Shown piece by piece: positions 34,766-46,604 of a stretch of DNA of 64,000 nucleotides (within the stretch, counting starts at the first letter, position 1; every line of letters starts with the position of its first letter). Source of the DNA: Erodium maritimum. Taxonomy: Eukaryota > Streptophyta > Magnoliopsida > Geraniales > Geraniaceae. The stretch is from assembly GCA_963921825.1 (NCBI GenBank), contig OY997593.1, positions 40,811,111 to 40,875,110 on the forward strand, read 5' to 3'. The position numbers and the translations under genes are program-made. The notes under the pieces are model-generated. The model searched no databases, had not been told where the DNA came from, and saw nothing but the letters and a program-made list of their open reading frames with translations.

Positions 34766-34991
34766 CGAATCAAGACTTGAACCCTCTCCGGTGGTCCGAT
34801 GGTTATACCATCCTGAACACTACACCGGGAAGGGGAAGAGGAAGGAAGGGAGCAGCCAATATAGGATTTCAGTTGGGAAGAAGGATGAAGAACAAGATGA
34901 ACAGGTACTGTATCAACGAAGATCTTCAACTGAACTACTGTTCACCACTGTAGCAGAATAGAGAGAATTTTTCTTTACTTGCTGGTCCATT

Positions 34992-36190
34992 ATCGATCAC
35001 AGAAGTCATTAATATGTTTGCGTAAGAAATGACTTTATTAAAATTTACCGAGAGCTTCACATTAGTTTAAATAAATATAACCGAGACATAGTCGGTTATA
35101 TAAATGAAATATAAAGTCACAAAACATGTTGCTAATCTAAATATAACTGAGGCATAGACGGTTTAGTTTTTACAAATCAAAGCAAAATAATAAGTACAAA
35201 ACATGTTGTTGTAGTTCTCCTTCGGCCTTCGATTTTTGACTGAATACTCGCAATGGTTTGTATTTGTTTGCCTTCCAGCTAAAACCCAACCCATAACGAG
35301 CACCTACATCAAGTAGTGATGTACATTCTTCGAGGTCGGGCTTAGGGAAGAGGCTATACCACACGACCTTGTAATCACCAGTTCATATTGGTGGTGCCAC
35401 AAGGCTGGTGGCATTAGGGAGCACCCACAACAGGCACAGGTAGGACGAGTCCGTTCTAATGGCTGTTTTGGCACAACCTCCAGGGTTACAACCAGCAACG
35501 GAACAAGCGTCGCATCCTCCATTAGTACTAGGCGATGCCTGGCTTGGCCACAGCAAGACAGGGCACCCACTGTATGCGGGTTTCTTAGGCACAACCTTCA
35601 GGGTCGTGAGTGATACACGAACGACAGTTGGTGAGGGATCGTGGGGAGACAACCGGTAGAGACATGGACAACACGAGAACAGAACCCCTTGGTTGAGGAT
35701 GTTGCAAATCCCATTGAATAAAATGGTCGCGATGTAGGGTCGGACGTGAGAATAATATTGTAGTCGGGTTCATGCCCGAAAGGAAGTCGCACGGTGATTG
35801 CTTTGGCCATAGAAGCCATACATTTTAGTGATGGGGAGTGAAAAGGAAATGGTAGTGAAAATGAAGCATTTGAATATATAGGAGGATGTGGAGTCGATGG
35901 AAGAAATGGAACCCTAGGAGGCCCTTAAATAGCCTCGGACCCCTTTAATGCAGAAGATAGAGATAGAGAATAGTTGGTTGGGGGTTGGTTGGTGGCCGAC
36001 AGAGGCAACCACGCGTGGTTGGGGAGCAGGGAAGGTGGGGAAATTATGAACACAAGGACGGGAGAGATTTTTACTAGGATTTTTTGTTTTGGTTTTTTGG
36101 TAATTATTGATCTGATGTGAATCCTAGCACTGGGTTATTTTACACAATACGAGTGTATGCATCTTATTCTAATTAATGTCCTTAGTTTTT
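34992..36190. repeat. Continuation of tandem unit 1
   Basis: Resembles 36600-37960 nearly throughout: TGCGTAAGAAATGACTTTATT vs TGCGAAAGAAACGGCTTTATT, the TATAACCGAGGCATAGACGG minisatellite, the gene-like segment, GCCCTTAAATAGCCTCGG and ACACAATACGAGTGTATGCA. With 27227-27613 it makes one unit of about 1.6 kb split by the LINE. Confidence 0.75.
35170..35938 (-). pseudogene. Unrecognised gene-like segment, tandem copy 1
   Basis: On the minus strand a TATA-like CTATTTAAGGG (35921-35931) is followed ~105 bases later by an ATG at 35819. That opens a 73-codon frame (MASMAKAITVRLPFGHEPDY...), which stops near 35598. Downstream frames encode a Cys-rich piece (GGCDACSVAGCNPGGCAKTA, 35560-35470) and a piece reading DYKVVWYSLFPKPDLEECTS (to 35170). 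Copy 2 has equivalents for the first two parts and for sequence around the third. It may be the exons of an intron-containing gene or a captured fragment. I do not recognise a family and propose no function. Confidence 0.4.
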
Positions 36191-36600
36191 TTGTTCTGTT
36201 TGTGTACCTATTGATCTGATGTGGTTGCTAATACTAGCCCTTCTTTACCAAGTATTGTTCTATGCGTCTTGTTCTTATATTTTAACCCAGTTTTTATCCA
36301 AGTACTATGATTTCTTTTTATCCATGGTATTGAGTTTGTTTTCCTTGCTGGTGTATTTCTCTTAGTACCGTGTTTTTTATGTCCAAGTACTACGATTTCT
36401 TTTTTATCCATAGTATTGAGAGTTTTCCTCGCTGGTGTATTTTTCTTAGTACCGCGGTTTTTTGTCGGAGTACTACGGTAGGTGTTGTAATGTTTGTAAT
36501 GGTAAATTACTTGAAGTCCTTGTGGTTGTATTGTCTTAGTACTCAGCTTGTTTTTCATGGTACTCAATTTTTTTCTAGTACTAGTTATGTTTTCCAGCAT
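36191..36600. repeat. AGTACTATG-rich spacer of the tandem unit
   Basis: Words such as CCAAGTACTATGATTTC, TAGTACCGTGTTTTTT and TCGGAGTACTACGG recur. Equivalent to 27227-27603 and, more loosely, to 37980-38110, 38700-38760 and 50280-50460. Start of tandem unit 2. No gene seen. Confidence 0.6.
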
Positions 36601-36659
36601 CGATCACAATACGCATCCTGCTTGCGAAAGAAACGGCTTTATTAAAATTGAATGTGAGC

Positions 36660-36895
36660 TACACATTAATCTAAATATAACCGAGGCATAGACGGTTATC
36701 TGAATGAAATATAAATTAACAAAACATGTTGCTAAATTAAATATAACCGAGGCATATACAGTTATGTAAGCGAAATATAAATTAACAAAACATGTTGTTA
36801 ATCTAAATATAATCAAGGCATAGACGGTTATCTAAGTGACATATAAAGTAACAAAAAATGTTGCTAATCTAAATATAACCGAGGCATAATGGTTT
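36660..36895. repeat. ~62-65-bp minisatellite, about 4 copies
   Basis: Unit: TAAATATAACCGAGGCATAG, ACGGTTATCTAAGTGAAATA, TAAATTAACAAAACATGTTG, CTAATC. A shorter, two-copy version is at 35070-35165 in unit 1, so the array length differs between tandem units. Confidence 0.85.
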
Positions 36896-36929
36896 TTTTA
36901 ATCTAAGAAAAATAAAAATTGGAAATACA

Positions 36930-37665
36930 TGTTGTTGTAGTTCTCTTTCGGCGCCGTGCATTTTTTGTTGAATACTCGCTGAAGTATGTATTTGTTTGCT
37001 TTTCCGCTAAAACCCCAACCCATAATGGCAACACTAATGTCATTGATTCTTCAAGATTGTATTAGGGGAGAGGCTATGGCCACCCGGCCTTGTGACACAA
37101 CTTCATGCTATTTGTGCCACAAGAGCTGGTGGCATTAGAGGGCACCCACACACAAGCAGCGGTCGGATGGGTCCTTTCCAATGGCTGGTTATGCACAACC
37201 TGAAGGGTTATAACCAGCCACGGATCAAAATCCTCCTTCTCCACGTCCATTGGCGAGGCCTGGCTAGGCTACACCAAGCCAGGGCACACACTATATGCGG
37301 GTTTCTTAGGCACAACCTCCAAGGTCATGAGTGATCCACGAACGATAGTTGGTGAGGGATAGTGGGAGACAGTCGGCAGAGACATGGACAATAGAAGAAC
37401 AGAACCCCTCAGTTGAGGATGTTGTGAATCCCATTGAATAAAACGTTTGCGATGTAGGGTCGTACTCGAGAATAATACTGTAGTCGGGTTCATGCCCAAA
37501 CGGACTCATACGGTGACTGATTTAGCCACAAAGGCCATACACTTAGTGATCGGGGTGAAAGGAAAGGGTGAAAGTGGGGCTGTGAAAAGGAGCATTTGGA
37601 TATATAGGAAGAGGTGGAGTCGATGGATGAAATGAAACCCTAGGAGGCCCTTAAATAGCCTCGGA
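36930..37665 (-). pseudogene. Unrecognised gene-like segment, tandem copy 2
   Basis: Homologous to 35170-35938, with the same TATA-like box (37648-37664) and an ATG at the same place (37538). The start frame is closed by a stop after ten codons. The equivalent of the conserved frame (FGHEPDYSIILEYDPTSQTF) lies in another phase, so a small indel separates it from the ATG. The Cys-rich piece of copy 1 is largely lost. Promoter-like and 5' parts are more alike between copies than the downstream parts, judged by eye. Confidence 0.4.
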
Positions 37666-38764
37666 AACCCTTTAATGCAGACGATAGAGATAGATAATAG
37701 TTGTTTTGGGGGTGGTTGTTGTCCGACATAAGCAACCACATGTGTTTGGGGAGCATGGAAGGTGGGGCCGATTTTTGTGTGGTTTTGGAGACGGAAAGAT
37801 GGGGCAATTATGAACACATGGACGAGAAAGATTTGTACTAGGATTTCTTTTTGTTTTTTGGTAAATAATGATTATATGTGGATCCTACCACTAGGTTTTT
37901 TTACACAATACGAGTATTTGCATCTTATTCTAATTAATATAGGGTTTTTTGTTGTCTTTTTGTAATTATTGATCTGAGGAGCGTCTTAGTGCATATATTA
38001 ATGTGTTCCGTTGTGTATTCTAGTACTGTGTTTTTTCATGACGACAAACACAGAACTTCATTTTACATCATAGTATTGTGTTTTTGATATAAGTATAATG
38101 ATAAAATTTGAATATTAATTACAACAAACAAAAATTTTATTAACATTTCAATATTAGTTACATGGTAAGCTAAAGTAACAGAACATGAAAACTGAACAAT
38201 TCTCCTTCGATTCTTGATTGAATACTCGCAAAAGTTTGTATTCTCTTCGGCGTCGTGCCTTCCTCAACCTCTACTTGGGAGAGGTTTTATGGATATAAGC
38301 CGTAAGAGAAGTCTGAGGGTGGTGGTTGGGGAGATAGATGGATAGGATTAGGGAGCACACACGGTGAGCCACCGACCTCGCAAAGTTGTTGTCTCAGGTA
38401 TGCTAGTTTTTAGGCACAACTTCCACGGTCACACTTGAACGTTGAACAAGACTAGGTGAGAGATCGTGGGATGCTCCGACTGACTTGGTGTCAGATATGG
38501 TGGGATGGAGAAAACGTAGAATTTAGATATCTAGTAGGAGGTGGAAACGGTGGCTGTAATGGAACCCTAGGAGCCCCTTAAATAGCATCAGAGCCACTTT
38601 AATTGGTGGTTGAGGAGCAGGGAAGGTGGGGCCGGGTTTTGTGTGGTTGGGGAGAAGGTAAGGGTTCAGGAAAATTATGGACACAATAATTGATAACAAT
38701 ATTGGTTATATTTTCCAAGTACTATGAAATAGTTTGACGTTTAAGTATTTGTCATAGTACTTGG
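37666..38764. repeat. Rest of tandem unit 2 and diverged unit 3 with a third gene-like copy
   Basis: 37740-37960 repeats 36005-36185. From about 38085 a more diverged unit begins: a CGCAAAAGTTTGTATTCTCTT segment (38228-38248) and a TATA-like CCTTAAATAGC (38576-38586) match the other copies, but open frames are short. It ends at the copia target duplication (38760-38764) and may continue after the element at 49150. Confidence 0.55.
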
Positions 38765-39280
38765 TGTAGGAAATGGATTTATGGCTCAACCAAAATAATA
38801 ACAACAACCAAAGTGTTAATCCATAAACCCAAACCATGCCTTAAGAGTCTTTGTTGAACTAATAGGAACACAAAATTAAAGTAGCGGAATTAATTAAATG
38901 TTACTTACTTGAAGCCATGGAAGATTACTTGATGAAGAAGAACAAGGCTATGGATCTTCCAATGGATTATACTTGCTCCATGTAGTTCTAACTCTCAGAT
39001 GGGGGTGAGAAGAAAGAGGAATGCCAAGTACTCCATTGGGGACCATAACCATATATTTATAGATGACCAATGCTTAGTTGGCCAACTATTTGTAATTTCA
39101 ATTAGGCCCCTCAACCAAAGGAAATTACAACTTGGTATCTACACTTTTAAGTTCCATGACCACTTAATGATACCTATTAGATACACACTTTAATGATCAC
39201 TTTAAAATGTATCGATAACCTTTAGTGATAACATGTACATTAAACACATATTTGCCCACCCAATGGATTTTAATCCAATA
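38765..39280 (-). mobile_element. Copia 3' LTR
   Basis: Plus strand starts TGTAGGAAATGG and ends TCCAATA; the sibling LTR ends TCCAACA, so the terminal TG on the minus strand is altered here. The polypurine tract follows at 39281. Confidence 0.93.
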
Positions 39281-39291
39281 ATCTCCCACTT
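39281..39291 (-). other. Copia polypurine tract
   Basis: The minus strand reads AAGTGGGAGAT immediately before the 3' LTR, the usual primer for plus-strand DNA synthesis in plant copia elements. Confidence 0.85.
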
Positions 39292-39727
39292 GGGCAACAT
39301 ATGTTTTACCTGAGAAATGTACAACCTTATGAGCTCAAAATTGCTATCACATAATAGGTATCCCTTACAATCTCGTCCATTCAACTATACTCATATAGAA
39401 CCAAAGCAGCATTCGTCAATTAACTTTAGACTAAACCAACAGTGATCACGTATACAAGCATAGCCGAACGACACAGATCAATCATGGATGTGTAGCATGG
39501 AAATTACATGCAATGTGATCCGACATGCCTATTTCCAACTGGTCCACCTTAAACTTAAGTGAGGTCAATAACTGAAACAGAATGCAAGGATTGAATATTA
39601 TATTTCTGATCAGAATTAAGCACAAAACTTTAACCTTAACCTTAAACTTTAAACCTTAGACTTTAGACCTTAACCTTAACCTTATGCATAACCGCAACCA
39701 TAAATCGAGCAAAGTACAAAACTCCCA
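39292..39727. other. Copia 3' non-coding stretch
   Basis: Between the end of RNase H and the polypurine tract. No coding signal. A run of degenerate CCTTAACCTTAAACTTTAAA repeats lies at 39632-39690. Confidence 0.6.
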
Positions 39728-42700
39728 CTAAACCAAAATATCCTCAAGTGCTGTAATGCCCATACGGGCAGCATGCTCATGAAAGACCTTGGGCGGTAAG
39801 CCCTTAGTGAGCGGATCTGCTATCATGGAGTTTGTCCCAATATGCTCTATGGATAATTCTCCTTTTTGCACTCTATCTTTTACAACTAGGAACTTTATGT
39901 CTATGTGTTTAGACTTTGACGAGCTCCTGTTTTTGTTGGAATATGCAACTGCTGATTTATTGTCACAGTATAACTTTAGTGGTCTTTCAACATTTTCCAA
40001 AATGCGCAGCCCAGTGACAAAGTTTCGCAGCCATATTCCCTGGTTCGATGCCTCATAGCATGCTACAAATTCTGCTTCCATAGTGGAGGAAGCTACAAGT
40101 GTTTGCTTAACGCTTTTCCACGATATAGCTCCTCCGGCTAATAAGAAAATATAGCCTGATGTAGACTTTCTGCTATCCTGGCACCCAGCGAAATCAGAAT
40201 CTGAATACCCAACGACCTCCAAACGATCTGATTTCCTATAAGTGAGCATGTAATGCTTTGTCCTCTTTAGCTACCTCATAACCTTTTTGGCTGCTATCCA
40301 ATGATCCATACCGGGTTTACTTAGATATCTGCCTAGCATCCCAACAGCATACGCTATATCCGGACGCGTACATACTTGAGCATACATTAGACTCCCAACT
40401 GCCGATGCATATGGAATCTTTTGCATTTCTTGCATCTCAAGTTTACCTTCAGACATTGAGCAAGACTTAATTTGTTTCCTTTAGCCACCGGGGTGTCTCC
40501 TGGTTTACAACCTTCCATGCCAAACCTTTTGAGTACCTTATCGATGTAGCTCTCTTGTGACAATCCAAGAACACCTCGAGGACGGTCTCGGTGTATCTGG
40601 ATCCCTAAAACAAAAGAGGCCTCCCCAAGATCTTTCATCTCAAAATGAGTTGACAGAAATCTCTTGGTTTCCTTTAATAATTCTACATCGTTGGTGGCAA
40701 GTAATATGTCATCGACATATAAAAACAGGAACATTACCTTACTCCCACTGAACTTGTGATACACACAATCATCAACCTTATTTGCCTCAAAACCGAACGA
40801 GACAATCACGTTATGAAATTTGTGGTACCATTAACGGGAAGCTTGCTTGAGGCCATAGATGAACTTCTTTAATTTACAAACCAATTTCTTCGGGTCTCCA
40901 GACTCAAAGTTCTCTGGTTGTACCATATACATTGTTTCTTCAATATCACCATTGAGAAACGCTGTCTTAACATCCATCTGATGCAACTCAAGATCAAAAT
41001 GAGCGACAAGTTCCATGATTACCCTAAAAGAGTCTTTCGTCGAAACCGGAGAGAAAGTCTCTGTAAAATCAATGCCTTCTTTTTGAGTATAGCCTTTAGC
41101 CACAAGACGTGCCTTATACCTCTCCACATTACCTATTGCATCCCTTTTGGTTTTAAATATCCATTTGCAACCAATCGGTTTTGCTCCTTCAGGTAATGGG
41201 ACAAGTTCCCAAACTTTATTGTCTTGCATAGACTTATACTCTTCCTTCATGGCATCAATCCACTTTAGAGAGTCGGAACCCTTCATGGCCTGAGAAAAAT
41301 CGATTGGATCATCTTCCCTCATTCCATTTTCATGTTTCTGGAGAAATATGACAGTCATCTGGAATGGCATTTCTCCTCTCTCTTGTGGATCTCCTTAGTG
41401 GCACATGTTGTTGAGGTTGTTGAATTTGTTCTTCCGGAACAACTATTTCATCTTGAACGGGGAGTCGTTCAACATTGTCTTGTTGAGGTTCTGGATTCAC
41501 TTCTTGATCAATGAAAGGCGTATGAACCTGAACATTATCAAAAGTGATAGTAGGAATCGAGTTTGATCTCAATTCCTCCTCAAAGACAATGTCTCTAACC
41601 TTATTACTCCCCTCAAATTCAACTTCCTCAAAAAATGTTGCAGTTCCCGCCTCAAAAATTTTCTTTTCTGTGGGATCATAAAACTTATACCCCCTTGAGT
41701 GCTCCGAGTAACCAATAAAGTAGCTGCTCACAGTCTTGGAGTCCAATTTTCTTTCTTGTGGCCTATAAGCCACTACCTCAGCTGGACATCCCCAGACGTG
41801 AAAATGCTTTAGACTAGGCTTTCGTCCTATCCAAAGCTCATAAGGTGTTTTTGCAACTGCTTTAGTTGGTACTCTGTTTAAAATATAGGCTGCAGTCTTT
41901 ATTGCTTCTCCCCAGAGAGACTCAGGTAAGGTGGAATGAGCGATCATGCTCCTCACCATTTCCTTAAGAGTCATGTTCCTTCTTTCAGCTACACCATTCA
42001 TGATAGGCGACCCAGGCATGGTGTACTGTGGAACAATACCACATTCCTCTAGGAATTCAGCAAATGGTCCTGGACGTTGCTCTCCTGAGTCATCGTTTCT
42101 ACCGTAGTATTCACCACCACGATCAGACCTTACTTTCTTAATTCTTTTGCCGAGTTGATTCTCAATTTCAGCCTTATAAGCTTTGAACACGTCCAGTGAC
42201 TGAGACTTCTCATGAATAAGATATAGGTACCCATAACGTGAGTAATCGTCTATGAATGATATGAAATATTGTTGACCATTCCAAGAAGCCGTAGGGAATG
42301 GTCCACAAATATCCGTATCAATCAATTCTAAGACGTCCGAAGATCTGTTGGCACCTAATCTCCTTCTTTTGGTCTGTTTTCCCTTGATGCAATCAATGCA
42401 TACTTCAAAGTCCATGAAGTCAAGGGGTTCCATAATACCATCAGACACAAGGCGTTCCATTCTACCTTTTGAGATATGACCCAAACGCTTGTGCCATAAT
42501 GTTGCTGAAGTTTCCTTATTTAATTTACGTTTAGTACCACGTGATTCCACATGCAAGGTTTCATTATAGGATGCAATTGTTTCCAACAAATAAAGGTTGT
42601 CATAAGCACTTAAGTAACCGGTTCCAATAACATTTGAATTAAAAGACACACTTAACTTTTTGTTTCCAAAGGAACAAAAATATCCTAAATTGTCCAGTAC

Positions 42701-43777
42701 CGGAACAAAAACCAAATTTCGTCTAAAAGACGGTACAACAAAAGTGTCTTTTAAGTCCAAATAACAACCAGTACTTAACAACAACCTAAAATGTGCAATT
42801 TCTTCCACTTCTACCGATTTTCCATCGCCCACAAAGATTTTTCTTTCACCATCACTTGGCTTTCGGTAGCTCAGGCAACCCTGTATAGAAACACTTATAT
42901 GAGTAGTGGCAGCTGAATCCATCCACCAAGTGTTTCTAGGTACTGAAGCTAAATTAACCTCAGAACAGACCAAAGAAATATTCATACCCTTCTTTGCACG
43001 CCAGGCAAGATATTTGGGACAATCTTTCTTGATATGTCCAGGTTTCTCACAAAAGTAACAGACATTTTTAGCCTGAATCTGTTTCTTTTGCACTGGACCT
43101 TTTGCAGCCTGAATTGGAGCCTTACGAGTTTGAGACTCAACTTTCCTTTTCTTGCCCTTATCTTTAGAGGTACTTGCCAAATGAGCACTTTCAGACTTAT
43201 CCTGTTTTAATCTCTCTTCCTCTTGAACACAATGAGAAATGAGCTCGTTTAGAGTCTATTTCTCCTTTTGACAGTTATAACTAATTTTAAATTGGTTAAA
43301 CTGCCCCGGAAGAGATACAAGAACCATAAGAACGAGCAACTCCTCAGAGAGCTCGATCTTTAATGCCTTAAGTCTTGAAACAATATGGTACATTTCCATA
43401 ATGTGCTCCCTTACATTTCCTTGACCCTTATACTTCATCTTCATCAAAGATGTCAGAAGTGAAGTCATCTCAACCTTATCGTTTTTAGCAAAACGCTTTT
43501 CGACTTCGTCAAGGAAATCCTTAGCCTTAGTAATCCCTTCGGATTCTGACCCTCTAAAGGCTTCCGGAATAGTGTGTTTCATCATCATGAGACACATGCG
43601 GTTTGAACGCTCCCACCTCTCAAAATACCTTTTATCATCAGGTGTGCTTTCCGCAGTGAGAGGTGCGGGTTGTTCTTCCCTTAACGCAAGGTCCACGTCC
43701 ATGAAACCAAGCACTATTTCTAAATTTCCTTTCCAATCTTTAAAATTCGCACCATTAAGCATTGGTATCGAATTCAT
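39728..43777 (-). pseudogene. Copia gag-pol, interrupted by three stops and two frameshifts
   Basis: Start at 43777 (MNSIPMLNGANFKDWKGNL). Gag (to ~43000) has the UBN2/Retrotran_gag layout and a CCHC knuckle [14 protein letters not shown]. The protease has MDSAATTHI, with Ala where the family usually has Gly. Integrase has the [11 protein letters not shown] and CIDCIKGK zinc ligands and the DDE residues in [16 protein letters not shown] and [10 protein letters not shown] has WKWIFKTKRD-like GCKWIFKTKRD, FLNGDIEETMYM and the intact LYVDDILLA. RNase H has GYSDSDFAGC and SSTMEAEF. Breaks: stops near 43256, 40831 and 40268, and frameshifts near 41345 and 40458. Normally one polyprotein; not translatable here. 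Confidence 0.93.
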
Positions 43778-43989
43778 GCTAGCAGATATAGATGCATCAG
43801 AAGAACTAACTGAAATTTAACAAAGCAATACAAAAATAAGCTCACATCAAAATCCTAAGTAAACAATAAATCAAATTAATGGTGACTCCCACCCAAGATA
43901 CCAAGCGCTACATTAATGCCTATCCTTTGGGAATATCAGCATTAACAGCAAGCAGTACTCTTGTTGCAGTGATCAAACATTGGAAATAT
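43778..43989. other. Copia leader, 3' part
   Basis: Non-coding stretch upstream of gag. Contains CTATCCTTTGGGAATATCAG (43920-43939), which recurs at 47447-47466 on the other side of the nested solo LTR, so this 20-base direct repeat belongs to the leader itself. Confidence 0.55.
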
Positions 43990-45895
43990 ATGTCTGTAAT
44001 AACCACTCCTGGTCAACGCCAGTCAAACCTGCGAAAAACAGGAAAATTTAAAAATTTTAAGACGGACACTTAATGAACCTAAAATGACCCCCGAGTGTCA
44101 TACCGGACTTAAGTTGACCCCGTTATTGATCAAAGTGAGTTACGGGGGACTCAGGGCAACTTTCTGATCAATTTGAGAAATGTTGACTTTTTGCTGGAAA
44201 AGTCAACCGAGCGACGTTTTGGTCAATTCGAGGACCGTTTTGGATCCGAAAAGCTTAACCTTCATCGCAGCGGTCTTAGTTGAGCCGTTTCCTTGTGGCC
44301 CGCCAAGTTTCGTAATTTTTGGGAAAAAGTGCCCGTTCGGGGCCCGAAACGTCCGATTTTCGCGAATTTGATTGGAAAATATTAACTAGATATTTTCCAA
44401 AAGGTGTGGGACCCACCTTGACACATGTCCTAAATGTGGTGGTGTTAGTTTTGGGGGGGAAATGAATGGAGGAGAAGGGCTGGCCGAGACTTGGGTTTTA
44501 AAAGAAAAAAAAAAAGAGTTTTAATTGGGTTTTTATGTTAGTTGTTTTAAATTAGAAAGAAGAAGAGAGGTTTTAGAGAGAGAAGGAGAAGGAGAAGAAG
44601 AGAGAAGAAGGGAGGTTGAGCTAGGGTTTGTGATCGAGCCCTTGGATCGAGTCAAAGCAAAGAGCAATCCCGTTCCCCTCGTTCTCCTCTACGGTAATAC
44701 CCGAATCGATTCTCGTTTTGGTTATTTTCTTGGAAGCTGGGTTTGAGTATAAACTAAGGATTAGGGTTGTGTAGAGTGTGGGGAGGTGTTGGAGACGTTT
44801 TAGAGGTGTTTGGGGGTTTAATTTCACGTTTTCCGGTGACCGGAGGCTCGGGAGGAGCTCCGGCCACCGTGGGTGGTGGCCGGCCGGCCATGAGGTGGCT
44901 GGCCGGAGCTGGCAGCAGCCACCACATGGTGGCCGAGCCTCCCCTTAAACCCTAGGGTCTCGGCCAAGTAGTGTGGGTGGGGCCCACATGCTCGGGTGCT
45001 CGGTTTTTATCGTTCGGGTGGTTTAAAACGTTCCCCGGACCATTTATCCTTAATCGAATCGAAATTTGGAATTAAATTGGAGAAGTTGTAATTAACGGGT
45101 TTTGGAAACTTTAAACGTTAATTAATTGACTTAGAAGTCGGAATTCAATTCCGTCAAGTGCGTTGGGTTCCTTGAAATATTCTAAGACCGTAGAAACGAA
45201 AACGGGAACTTTTGGAGCCCCGGAAGGCAATTAACCAAAACCCGGGCAGATTCGCCATGTCGGGCGAATCTGGCCTTTACGGGTCCTTTATCGACAATAT
45301 CTAGTAATTGGGAAGTTTGGGAGTGATCGGCATTGTCGGGGTTACGTTTGGGCGTTAAGTATGTTAATTTTCGGTTTATTCGTACTAGTTTAAAAGTACT
45401 TTGAATTTGTGTTCTTTTAGATCGTGCTACGGACCGAGGCAAAGGGAAGCTCGGAGAGTGACTGGGTGTACTTCGGGTGTTGTTGGAGCGCTTTTGGGAT
45501 TATATACGAGGTAGGGAAAAGTAGCCGGATCTCGGCCCTGACTGGGGAAAGTTAACAGTAGAATTGCATGTGACACTGGGGTGTCGTGGGTTGAATAGGT
45601 TTATTTAAATATTAGAAAATCATGATACGAGTTTGTAGCGTTTATTAGAAAAGCATGTTACGGGGACTTAGTAATTATTGGAAAGGCTTGTGACACTTAG
45701 TAGTGTCGTAGGAACAGAGAACTTAGCGTTAATTGTTTTACTGGAGGCATATGACCATGCCCGGAGATTGTTTGTGAACTTATCTATATTAGGAGTACTG
45801 GAGGCATATGACCATGCCCGGAGGTTGATTGTGAAACTGTTGATGTTAGGACTGTTGGACGCTTGGTTAAGCCGGAGGTTGATTGCTTATTTGGT

Positions 45896-46275
45896 GTCTT
45901 GAGTGGCCTTGAGAGCCCGTATTTTATTATCGAGTTCTGGGTGGCCTTGAGAGCCCGTATTATTTATTGATTGAGTTTGGGTGGCCTTGAGAGCCCGTAT
46001 TTTATTATCGAGTTTTGGGTGGCCTTGAGAGCCCGTATTATTTATTGATTGAGTTTGGGTGGTCTTGAGAGCCCGTATTTTATTATCGAGTTTTGGGTGG
46101 CCTTGAGAGCCCGTATTATTTATTGATTGAGTTTGGGTGGTCTTGAGAGCCCGTATTTTTATTATCGAGTTTTGGGTGGCCTTGAGAGCCCGTATTATTT
46201 ATTGATTGAGTTTGGGTGGCCATGAGAGCCCGTCTATTTAAATTGGTGTTTTGGGTGGCCTTGAGGGCCCGTGTA
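45896..46275. repeat. ~38-41-bp dimeric minisatellite, about 10 copies
   Basis: Two alternating variants, GGTGGCCTTGAGAGCCCGTA followed by TTTTATTATCGAGTTTTG or by TTATTTATTGATTGAGTTTG, make an ~80-bp higher-order unit. Later copies change CCTTG to TCTTG or CCATG. Confidence 0.9.
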
Positions 46276-46318
46276 CTAAGGATGGTGTCTTTGGCTGGCC
46301 TGACCAAGTTAGAGTCTC

Positions 46319-46339
46319 GGGGGGGGGGGGGGGGGGGGG
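46319..46339. repeat. Run of 21 G
   Basis: Uninterrupted G homopolymer between AGAGTCTC and TTGCAAGC. Neighbouring copies of the same minisatellite word have GTCTCGGTAAGTTGCAAGC, so the run replaces a few bases. Confidence 0.9.
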
Positions 46340-46604
46340 TTGCAAGCTTCCTTTAGCTGGCTTACGAGTTAGAGTCTCGGTAAGTTGCAAGCGTGTCTTA
46401 TGGTTGGTGTCTTGGGAGGCCGTGAGTGCCTGTGGGATTGTTGAGTCCGTGTCTTACTATTGGTGTGTCTTGGGAGGCCGTGAGTGCCTGTGGGGCTGTT
46501 GAGTTCGAGTTTTACTGTTGGTGTCTTGGTGGCCATGAGTGCCTGTGAGTGTTGAACTTGTGTTGTTACTGGTTGATGAATTTGCGTGTGATTGTGATTG
46601 CGGA

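Larger units (their letters stand above)
27614..34981 (-). mobile_element. Full-length L1-type LINE
   Basis: 7.37 kb with target duplication CTGGTCCATT at 27604-27613 and 34982-34991; the boundary with the tail is ambiguous by a few T. The minus strand ends in a short poly(A) (plus-strand T-run 27612-27621). Order on the minus strand: ~216-base 5' region, ORF1 (34765-32096), 6-base gap, ORF2 (32089-28389), and ~770-base 3' UTR. It sits inside the tandem unit, which continues at 34992. Confidence 0.93.

Noticed and set aside
46319..46339. A gap or vector scar at the G-run
   Set aside because: The sequence on both sides belongs to the same LTR minisatellite, so no foreign DNA is implied; only homopolymer length is doubtful.
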